This document shows positions 11,901 to 30,475 of a stretch of 64,000 bases of DNA, piece after piece. The stretch's first letter is position 1. Each line of letters opens with the position of its first letter. The notes beneath the pieces were generated by a model. The model was not told the origin of the DNA. It saw only the letters and a program-made list of their open reading frames with translations, and searched no databases. The translations under genes and the position numbers were made by a program. The DNA comes from Anarhynchus alexandrinus (taxonomy: Eukaryota; Chordata; Aves; Charadriiformes; Charadriidae): NCBI GenBank assembly GCA_008711295.1, contig VUYV01000007.1, positions 9,643,571-9,707,570 of the forward strand, written 5' to 3'.

Positions 11901-14438
11901 CCTAAGGGAGCAGGTAGGTAGTGGGCAAGACCTGCTGTGGGCATCCCTCCGTCAGCCTGGCCCCACTCTCCCCTGCCCCATGGATAAGCCAGGGCCTGCC
12001 CAGTGCCAGGAGCAGGCTCCACGCCATGGGAGCTGCCAGGGGAGCTGTGCTGTCAGCAAGATGGGAAGAAAAAGCTCTATCAAGAGTACAGCAGGTGAAG
12101 GAGTGGATGAGCACCCTCAAGAGAGAGAATAAAACCCTGCAGCAAAGCCTGTGGTGCAGAAGTGGGCATCGAGCTGGGACCGGCAGCAGGAGAGAGGGCA
12201 CAGCCCTCGCACTGGCAGGAAGCAGCACAAGCACAGCAATGCAGCACCCACTAACGCGTTTGCCTTCTCTGCAGCTGAGGGCACAGGAGGAACAGAGCCA
12301 GGGCCTGTGGCACAGCCTGGCTCAGCTGCAGGAGGAGTTGGGAGCCACCTGCGTCCAGAAGCAGCAAAGTCTGCAGCAGCTTAGCGGAGCCAAGGAGACC
12401 ATCCAAGACCTGCAGCAAGAAGTGGCCTCCAACAGAAAGCATCTGGCAGAGCTGCTGCAACAGGTGAGGGGAGGGACAGGACAGCCCAAAGATGCAGCCA
12501 GCCACCACGCAGCCCTCGGTGCCAGAGCCCCTTCCTGCTTCAGGGCAGCACTAGCCCCTGGCGGGGTGGGGGGGGAGCCCCAGCCTGCCCACGGCTGTGC
12601 CAACCACCCTCCCTGCCCCGCAACTTTGCATGTAGGTGCGGGACATGGCCACCCTGCAGGCAGAGCTGGCCCAAGCCCAGCAAGAGAAAGCCAAGCAGGA
12701 GGAGAAGATTGCAGCCTATGAGGAGCAGAGGCAGCAGCTCCACTGGGAGCTGAGGAAGATGCAGGGAGCCCAGGAGCAGAGCAAGCAGGAGGTAAGCATG
12801 TCCCAAGCCTTCCCACGGGGCACCAGGAGTCTGTGCTCAGCCTGTGTCTCTCTCACTGCCCGTCTGTGCCACCAACAGGCCCACTCCCTCCAGGAGAAGC
12901 TGCAGGAGCTGAGCAGACAAGCCCAACACTGGCAGCAGCTACAACAGGACAGCGAGCGAGCTCTGGCTATGCAAGAAGAGGAGCTGGTTGTTTGCAAGGT
13001 GGAGCTGGCTTTCCTCAAGGAAGAGCTCCGCAAGGCCAAGGAGCAGGTGCAGGATAGAAACAGGCAGCACCACAGCCCAAGGGCAGGAGCACAGGCTGGG
13101 CCCCTAGCACCAGGGAACGACAGATCCTTGCCAACAGGCAGGGCAGAGGTGGAGAGGACAGGACAGGGGACAGCATACTGCAGATCCCACACTACCAAGG
13201 GGTCTGGCAGCAGGGTTTATATCTTCTCCTTAAAATAGCCCTCTTTGCTCCGTTGTTAGAAAGAAGCCCCTCAGCATGGAACTACCATGTTGTGACAGAA
13301 GTTCACGGCCAGTAGTGCTGAGGTAACAGTTCTTCTCCAGAGCAGCTCTCCCAAGGCACCGACATCTCTAGAGCCTCTGCTCAGCCCCCACCTGGTTTCA
13401 ACTTCAGTCCTGGGCTCATAGAGGGTGGGAAGAGCCGTCACATGCTGGTTCACACATGGCACGGGGGCTCATTCTTTCCAGGTAGCAACCCTGCGCTCTT
13501 CCAATGCTCTGGCATGCCCTGACAGCAGCAGGCCACACAAGGAGACGGAGCTGGTGCTGGTCAACATCAGCCAGTATGTGAAGGAGCAGATGTGAGTGAG
13601 AAGCCTTACCGGAGTAGAGAGGAGCAGGTGGCTGCCTTCTCCTCACACCAACTCACTCAGCTCACACCTTGTTTTCAGGCAGTCAAATGAGAAACTAGTG
13701 CACAAGGTCCAGCAGCAAATCACACAGACCGCAGAGCTGACAGGCGAAAAGGAGTAAGTGGGGAACATGGGGAGTGGGGCTGAGCTCTCCGCACACAGCA
13801 GTTACTGCTGCTGGCAGGGATGTATGGGACCAATGGACAACTGCTGGACTACCCAAGCTCCTGCAAGGCCAGCAGATCAGGATTGTGTCTGCACCACTGC
13901 ATCACCTCATCTCCCCTGCCTTTCCTCCAGGCGTCTTCAAGACACACTGGGCAGGACGCAGGAAGAAAACACATACCTCACGGTCAGAACACATGAGCAG
14001 CACCACAAGTGTGGGCACCTGAAGGTGAGCAGAATTCCCGGCACAGCCTGGCCTGAAACAGGGCTGAGCCTATGGTCATGTGTGTACAGGGACAGCGGGG
14101 CACCGGCTGCCTGCCCAGGGCACGGGTTGTGGGAGAGCTGCCTTTGCAGTAGTATGGGCCAGGGACAGGTTGTCTTTGCCCTCTAGGTCAGTGTGATTCT
14201 GTGCCTTGTCCCAGGCTCTACAGGGCAACAACTTGACAGTACCAGCCCTGCACGATTCTGCAGGGCTGCCTCCACCCAACGGTCACCTCCAGGACAAGAA
14301 GCAGCGCGAAACAAAGTAAGAATTAGACTGACAACCTTTACACAAATAAAATTATTTCTGTTCTGTAGCAAAATTAGTGCCAAGCAACCAAAGCCTTCCC
14401 GGGCCACAAGCTGCAGAGCACCTCACAGAGTACAGTGA
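8912..14438 (+). CDS. PMFBP1: Coiled-coil protein, polyamine-modulated factor 1-binding protein 1 (partial model)
   Basis: At least 15 short exons encode Gln/Glu/Leu-rich heptads. Phase-consistent exons: 8912-9075, 9584-9826, 10553-10666, 10756-10873, 11398-11632, 11760-11913 (or 11917), 12275-12463, 12636-12791, 12879-13046, 13482-13591, 13679-13753, 13931-14024, 14215-14315 and 14369-14438 (stop TGA). A further exon ending at 10243 ('SLTSELGSLLSSCAHALSQ') and one starting near 12057 ('WEEKALSRVQQVKEW') are probable. The start codon and first exons were not found, and the frame through 10873-11398 is unresolved. PMFBP1 is a testis protein of the sperm head-tail coupling apparatus. The name rests on the coiled-coil content and on the position, tail-to-tail with DHX38 exactly as in mammals. 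Another coiled-coil gene is possible. Confidence 0.7.
9349..9409. repeat. 25-bp tandem repeat, about 2.4 copies
   Basis: The unit beginning 'acccagggtgactgtcagaa' (25 bases including a CACAC tail) is repeated twice without mismatch plus a partial third copy. It lies in an intron of the PMFBP1-like gene. Confidence 0.9.
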
Positions 14439-14516
14439 TCAGAGGAGCTCAGCACTCTCCTGAGGCTCGGCTGCTCCTGGAAGTCTTTAAGCCTCAAAGC
14501 AACGGGCACTGCCTCC
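14439..14516. other. 78-base gap between convergent stop codons of PMFBP1 and DHX38
   Basis: Only 78 bases separate the TGA of PMFBP1 (+) from the TAA of DHX38 (-). No AATAAA or ATTAAA hexamer in the proper orientation was seen close behind either stop, so both 3' UTRs probably run into the opposite gene. Confidence 0.6.
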
Positions 14517-24437
<9,921 letters not shown>

Positions 24438-24870
24438 CGCTGCCGACCGCTACAACGCCAGGCAGGGCCGAGAGGCCGGGCCGCGGCGGGCGCTCATGGG
24501 GCCTGCGGGACACAAGCTAGCGGGAGGGTCGGTGCCGGAGCACTGCCTCGGCCCCGCCGCCCGCCGCCCCGCTCTCACAACCCCCAAACCTGCTTGCAGT
24601 TGCCTCAGCGACCGTAAACCAGCTCCCTGAGCGCCGCCATGGCCGGCCCACAGTGCTCCGCGAGAGGTGCCCCTCTAGCCCACTTTAACCATAGACATAG
24701 CTGCCAGAGCCTATAGGAGCGGTAATCACCATAGAGTCCAGCAACCGCTAGACAAGACGTTCTACCGGTCCCTCGGCGGACTTCCGGCGTGGGGGGTGAG
24801 ACACACTGTGGCGGTCACGTGGCCACGGGAGGACTTCCGGCCGTGGAGGGCGCGGTCGGAAGAGCGGGGT
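24438..24870 (-). promoter_or_regulatory. CpG-island promoter of DHX38
   Basis: GC-rich sequence directly upstream of the DHX38 start. It contains a YY1-like 'gccgccatggccgg' near 24636, ETS cores ACTTCCGG at 24780-24787 and 24833-24840, and a palindromic E-box CACGTG at 24816-24821. These are common in housekeeping promoters. In mammals this promoter is shared head-to-head with TXNL4B, but no TXNL4B exon was found on the + strand here. Confidence 0.6.
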
Positions 24871-24889
24871 CGGGGTGGTGGGGCGGTGG

Positions 24890-25385
24890 ACAGGCTACTT
24901 AGGGATCCCCCACAGGCGGGGCGGGGAGAACCCCACAGACACCCCCAGACACGGGGAAGGGAAAGAACCTCACAGACATCCACCCCCACACCGGAGGGGG
25001 AGGGGGCTGGGAGAACCCCACAGACACACCCACACACGGGGCTGGGGGGGAAGTAGCCCACAGACACCTACACATACGGGAGGGATGGGGGGGAGCCCCC
25101 ACACACACACGAGGGGAAGGGGGAGAACGCCACAACCATGCACACACGGGGAAGGGGCGGGAGAAACGCCCACATACACATACACACACACACACACGGG
25201 GAAGGGGCGGGAGAAACGCCCACATACACACACACGGGGGGGGAAGGGGGAGAACCCCACAGAGCCCTAGGCAGCACCTGCAGACAACCCCCCCCCAGCC
25301 ACCCTCCCAAGGGAAGCCCTGCACAGACCCCACAGGCAACCCCTCCATCGAGGGGCAGGTACACACACACACACACACACTCACC
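24890..25385. repeat. CA / GGGG minisatellite cluster
   Basis: About 500 bases made of variable units that alternate a 'cccacagacacacccacac' half with a 'ggggaaggggcgggagaac' half. A near-perfect 60-base duplication (about 25143-25230, unit with 'gggagaaacgcccacataca') is included, and it ends in a clean (AC)n run at about 25359-25380. It fills most of the DHX38-HP interval. Open frames through it are repeat artefacts. Confidence 0.8.
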
Positions 25386-25472
25386 CCCCTTCACAGACAC
25401 ACATGTGTGCTTCCCCCGCAGTGTGCTGCGCACACAGAGACAGACAGAGCCTTCAGCTGGGTGTGGGGCAGT

Positions 25473-25478
25473 TTTATT
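25473..25478 (-). terminator. Poly(A) signal of HP
   Basis: AATAAA on the minus strand (TTTATT on +) only 17 bases behind the HP stop codon. This predicts an extremely short 3' UTR of about 35-45 bases. Confidence 0.75.
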
Positions 25479-25494
25479 CCAGCACGGCCCCGCC

Positions 25495-27373
25495 TCAGCC
25501 GGCCGCCACTGTCTCCTTGATCCAGGCCAGAACACGCTGCACGTCCACATATACACCATACTTGGAGGCCGTGCAGGTCTTGTCATAGCTGAGGATTCCA
25601 GCCACGTACCAGGTGTCATCATCGGGGTCCTGCACAGCGAAGGCACCGCCGGCATCCCCATAGCATGTATCCTCCCGCAGCTCACTCATGCCCACACAGA
25701 AAGTGTCATTGCTGAGGATGGGCTGGACCCAGTAGGACTTATTCCGTGCCTCATAGTACTGCCTGCACTTCTCACCCTCTGCCACGGGCAGCATCACGTA
25801 CTTCAGCATGTTGGGAAAGGCAAAGGTGGCGCCACGGCCCCAGCCCGAGACATAACCCACACGTCCTGGGCGCACGTAGTCCTTCTGGGGCAGGCAGATG
25901 GGCATCACCTCCTCTCCAAGAACCACCTTCTGCTTAAGCTTCAGCAGGGCCAGATCCACTGCCTCTGGGTAGCCAGGGTGCAGCACTACACGCTCGATGT
26001 CCAAGGCAGACTCCTTCTGGCTGCCCAGGAAGAGCTGCAGCGTAGGGGCGATCTCCTCCGGCTTGGCATTCTCACTGTGGTTTAGGTAGACGTTCTTGCC
26101 CGTGGTCAGCAGCCACTGGTCATCAATGAGCGTGGCCCCCACAGTGAGGTTGTGGCGGGTCACCAGCCGACCCTGCCAAGGGAAGCTGCCCTTCCTAGCC
26201 AGCAGGCCCCCGATGATGCGCTGCATCTGCCTGGGGGGGTTCTTCGGCTTCCCACACACTGTATAGGGCAGAGAGGGCCCTGGTGAGCCCTCTGAGGCTG
26301 ACATGCGCCAGATGCCTCCTAGCCCACAGCAGCCTCAGGGAGCAGCACTGAAGATGGGGGTTATGAGCAGTCCCTGCAGCCCTTTAGCTGCCCAGACAGA
26401 CCGCTCACAGTGCCCCCCCCCGGCCCCTCACAGCCCCAGCTGCTGCTGCTCTGCTCTCACCTGGTTCGCAGACAGGCACCTCCTTGCCAGCTTCAGGGTT
26501 CACCCACGCTTGATCCTCGTCACACTTGTACGTGCCTTTGGAGGGAAACCAGAGTCAGCACCCCTGCCCTGCAAGGCCGGGGGCAGGGGGAGGGAGGGAA
26601 GGACCCCGCAGCCAGGAAGGCGAGGAGGTACTTGTACCTCCCCAGGGCTTGGGGGAACAGGGGTAGCTACTCATCCCCCCTCAGGAAGTGTGTGTGTAGG
26701 GGGACATAGGGCACCGCATCATCTGACTTTGGGCAGCCCCATGCATCCCGTGGAGCTGGGGACAAGCCCTGTCCCTGGGTGCTGTGCCCATGCTGTGTGC
26801 CTCACCATCACCAGAGCCGCGCAGCTGGTAGTACGGGTCACAGCGGTACTTGATCAGGTGCTCCACGTAGCCATGTTCAATCTCTGCAGGCTTTGCACAG
26901 CTCCACTCTGCAGACACAAGATGCTCAGCTTCCCAGAGGATCCAGCCCAGGACATTGCCCCCACCTCCAGCAGGTCCCTCCCCAGTCCTGTCTTCCCTGC
27001 CCCATGCCTGCTTTCTGCCAAGCTGCCCCTGGCTTCGACCAAGTCCCAGTGCTCCCACCCTTGCCCTGGAAGTTACCGGTGGCAGTTGCAGTCTCCAGCA
27101 CAGTCCAGGCCAGGCCAGCAATCAGCAACACTGCAGGTCTGCAGGGAAGAGAAGGCACACTCAGCAGAGAGACAGCCTGGATGTCGCCTGGGCCATACCT
27201 GGACCCTGCTGCTGTGGAGGACGAGGCTGCAGTGTTGGGAACCAGAGCACTTCAGTCCCAACACAAGTCCTGCCACAGCCCACAGCAGGGCCAGGTCCCC
27301 AGCCAGGCAAGCAGGGCAGACGCAGCACCAAGCATATGCAGGCACACATCAATGTTGCTCACCCCATGCTCAT
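25495..27373 (-). CDS. HP: Haptoglobin (single-CCP, inactive serine protease fold)
   Basis: Plasma protein that binds free haemoglobin. Exons 27363-27373, 27077-27138, 26806-26907, 26461-26535 and 25495-26258; 337 residues (human Hp1 347). Signal peptide about 1-20; one CCP/sushi domain (28-81; Cys28, 47, 63, 81); interchain Cys85; cleavage site Arg97 before IIGG; protease-like domain 98-337. The catalytic triad is broken as in all haptoglobins: Lys138 for His57 (TTGKN), Asp185 kept, Ala286 for Ser195 (GDAGG). NxS/T sites at 120, 143, 256 and 267. The start at 27373 gives Met-Ser as in mammals; an in-frame ATG follows at 27367. Odd points: the complete four-cysteine CCP and a short loop between Cys248 and Val261. 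The strings CGKPKNP, YVSGWGR, LKYVMLPVA and DTCYGDAG identify Hp rather than MASP or other proteases. Confidence 0.96.
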
Positions 27374-27407
27374 AGCTCCCTCTCCTCACAGCAGCCTTCT
27401 TCTGCAG

Positions 27408-27660
27408 GTCGATGCTGTTCAGGGCTCCCTCCTGATCCCTTTTATTGCCACCTCCCCCGTCCTAGTGCAGCCCCATGTGTTCTAGACCTCCTGACCCTGC
27501 TGTATGCAGCCAGCACCTTTCCCAGCAGGAGGAGCACAAAAAGCCCCACCTGGCCCACAGCCGGCCTGGCAGAAGCTCCCGGGAAGGCTGCCAAGCCCCC
27601 ATGGGAAGCCAGGGTGCCAAGAGTTTCCGGGATTTTGCAGCTACAAATATGCAGGGAGGG
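27408..27660 (-). promoter_or_regulatory. HP promoter with TATA-like box
   Basis: On the minus strand an ATAAAAGG element (27438-27445) lies about 65 bases upstream of the HP start codon, a fit for a TATA box with transcription starting near 27410. Farther up, 27622-27655 has a STAT-like TTCCGGGAT and a C/EBP-like ATTTTGCA next to each other, which would suit a liver acute-phase gene. The factor assignments are guesses from motif shape. Confidence 0.4.
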
Positions 27661-29880
27661 ATCTGGCTGCAAACACTGGTGCCCTGGTGCTGTGACACCA
27701 GCTGAAGTTCACAGAAAACAGAGCCAGCCCCTGACCCCTGCAAAACTGCCCTGTGCCCCCACCTAGAGCAGTCCCTGTGGGGGCATCTGGCAGCCCCACA
27801 GGGTGCAGGCAGCCACCCCAGTTCTGGCAGGTGAAGCCGGGGCAGATGGGCTGAGTGCCATCCCACCCTGTGCCTGTCTCTGCCCACAGCCAGGGCACAC
27901 CCTGCCAGCCACCCCACAAAGCTGGGGCGCAGCGGGGCTCTGGGTCACCACTGCCCTGGGCAGCACCAGCCCAGCTGGCCGAGGGGTGCAGCATGTCCCA
28001 TGCCAGCTCACTGCAGGTTCCAAGGGACTACGGCCAAGCTGACCTCTTCCCACAAGCACCCACCCCTTCCCGCCCAGCGGGTTCCAGCCCCAAGTCCTGG
28101 CAGCCCCTGGCCCCTCGGGTGCAGGTTGTTTGTCAGCAAAGGCCAGGGCCCGTCCCAGCCTTACGGGAACTCATAGCAGCAATCGCTGGCCAGTGCCCAG
28201 CTGGACGTGGCCGGCCAGCCGCAAGGGCGCAGGACAGAGCACATCAGCCGGCTCCGATGAGCAGAGTCTACTTCCAGCAGGAGCACAACCAAGGGGCAGC
28301 ATGGAGGGGAGGGCACAGGCACCCAGCCTCTTACCTACCCCAGGGTGCCAGCGTTGTAGTGAGGCCATCCCAAAACCGTCTGGAGCATATGGGGGCAGCC
28401 CCAGCCCTGAGCCATTGAAGTCTGGCCTGCTGGGGGTCTCACCAGCACCCCTCCTGCCTCTCAGATGCTCCAGTCCTTCAAGCTCAGCAGGGACATCTGT
28501 GTCTGGCCCCAGACACTCCAGAAGAGGGCTTTCCCATCCTGTGCAAGCTTCTTCTCATCTCATGGGGCGCCTGTTCCCCTAAGCAATGCAGGGCTTGACA
28601 TCTCTGGCCCAGCACCAGTCATACTCATGCAACCACACTGGAAGCATAGAAGACTACAGTCTGGCACAGGATGCATCAGGACTTGACAGCTCCGATCCAT
28701 GAACCACACCAGTGCTTAGAAAGGTGCTGAGGCATTTGATGATAGCAGGCTTAGACAGCACTGTCCCACTGCAGCAACCTTGTCCTTCCACAGGAGACTG
28801 CTATGCCCTGGCAGGGAAAAGAAAGACACACGACTGTGCCTTGGTGCCCACTCTGCAGCCTCAAGGTTAGCTCAGATGAAGGGACTGCCTGCAGGAAGGT
28901 GCAGGAAGCTGCCCCAGCCTGCCCACAGAGCATGGACCACAGCCCACACATCAGGCTATGGCAGTGCAGGGCCATGCCTGAGACCAACACTGCCAGTGAT
29001 TGCCATGGCAGTGCACGGCACTGAGTGTCTCCAAGCCACAGTCACAAATCAGCTGCAGAGTGCAGACAAGAGTTCCCCGGGACAAGGTGAAACTCAAGCT
29101 CACGATCCCACAGGCGTGACAACCACCTTCAGACTGGGAGAGCCAGCACCTCCCAGGCCGTCTCCAGAGAAAGCACATCAAAACCTTGGCCAAGGGACCA
29201 GGTCACATCCCTGTTAGTGCAGCAGAAAGCACCACCTGTCCAAAGCAGAGAACCTAGGAAATGAAGAGGCTGGTGCGGAGGGCTGCGGAAGCAGGGGAGC
29301 AGCTGGCTGACAGCCCTGATGTGACCTGAGGGCCACTGAGAGCAGGGTCAGCAGTCCTGCTCCTCCTGTAAACAGGTGTGGTGAAGCGCTGTGATGCAAC
29401 CCTGCGCTGCAGGGTGGAGTGTGAGAGACTGCAGAGGGAACGTTGTGTCCAAGTCAGGATGTTTTGCTCAAGAAAAGCCTGAGACAACCACAGGGAGTCC
29501 CGAGCAAAGCAGCAGATAATGCCAGAGGCCCCAAAGCCAAAACCAACAGCCTCCAGAAGCATGAACAAACAAGGCCTTTCCAAAACAAGTTACAGGGAAT
29601 AATTGCAGCTGTTTCTAAAGATCTACATACCAGCAGCAAAGGGAAGAAATGGTGCCTGCCACCTCCCAAGGGCTCAGCCTCACGCAGAGGTCTCTATGAG
29701 AGGAGCCCTAGTGAACTTTGTGTGGATCCATCCCAGAGCCCAGCTACCCTGCAGCTTCTACCACCGGGAAAAGATGCATTGGGTGGGAACCAGATAAAGG
29801 GAGCTCATCCCCACTTGGCTGAAGAGAGCTGGGCTGTGCCCCTCCAACCCAAGGGGTTACCCAAGAGCAGCACACAGGAC
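27661..29880. other. HP-DHODH intergenic stretch, no gene recognised
   Basis: About 2.2 kb of GC-rich DNA with scattered chance open frames, none matching a known family and none with consistent splice structure. No interspersed repeat was recognised. PKD1L3 or a second haptoglobin copy (as HPR in primates) is not present here. Confidence 0.5.
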
Positions 29881-29895
29881 CAGGCAAGCCAAACA

Positions 29896-29901
29896 TTTAT
29901 T
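29896..29901 (-). terminator. Poly(A) signal of DHODH
   Basis: AATAAA on the minus strand (TTTATT on +), 575 bases behind the DHODH stop codon, with no better candidate nearer. Confidence 0.6.
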
Positions 29902-30475
29902 GACACTCAGGCAGAACCCAGGGCTGGCAGGTTTGTTACAGGACCACGTGCGGAGAGGAGAGGAGGGCAGGGAGTGCAGACCCTCCTGCAGAGGCTGCGG
30001 TGCAGGAGGACCAAGCGCCAACCAGAGCAGGGAGCACGGGCTGCGGGGTCCCTGGCAGAAGGGACACCCAGCACGCAGCTTGGTCCACAGCTCTGGGCAG
30101 TGATGCTGGGGAAGGTGTGTGACCTCCATGGGGAAGCAGTGCGGCAGGAGCCAGGGCACAGGACTGCCTACAACCCACAGGGCTGTCCCCTCAGAGGTCT
30201 TCCTCACCTCCCAGCAGAGCCTCACCCAGCACTGGTTTCTGCTGGGGAGCCCAACCCACAGGAAAGCCTAAATACAGCCCCAGACAATGGCAGCAGTGTG
30301 GAGGCCCCCTCCCCTGCTCCCCACCAGTGCAGCCCCAGCTTCACCCATCACTGCCCCTTCTCGGGTGCTGGGACCAGGACCTTGGCTCAGTCCCAGCCTG
30401 CCCAGCACTGGAAGCGTCAGACCTGTCCCTGCTTGGCCACAGCTCCTCCTGGCTAGACAATGATTCTGCAGCATG

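Noticed and set aside
14341..14352. AATAAA at about 14345 as the PMFBP1 poly(A) signal
   Set aside because: It lies in the last intron, upstream of the final coding exon 14369-14438, so it could serve only a truncated transcript.
24899..25384. Open frames rich in Cys/Val or His/Thr
   Set aside because: They come from the (CA)n/GGGG minisatellite and show only repeat periodicity.
24890..25385. CRISPR-like array
   Set aside because: Units vary in length with no constant repeat and unique spacers, and the genome is vertebrate.
26303..27766. 487-codon open frame on the + strand
   Set aside because: It runs antisense over HP exons and introns, has no recognisable domain, and follows from the GC-rich composition. 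The HP exons on the other strand are certain.
29443..30456. 337-codon open frame on the + strand
   Set aside because: It lies over the DHODH 3' UTR, is Pro/Gln/Ala-rich without a family match, and has no splice or promoter context.
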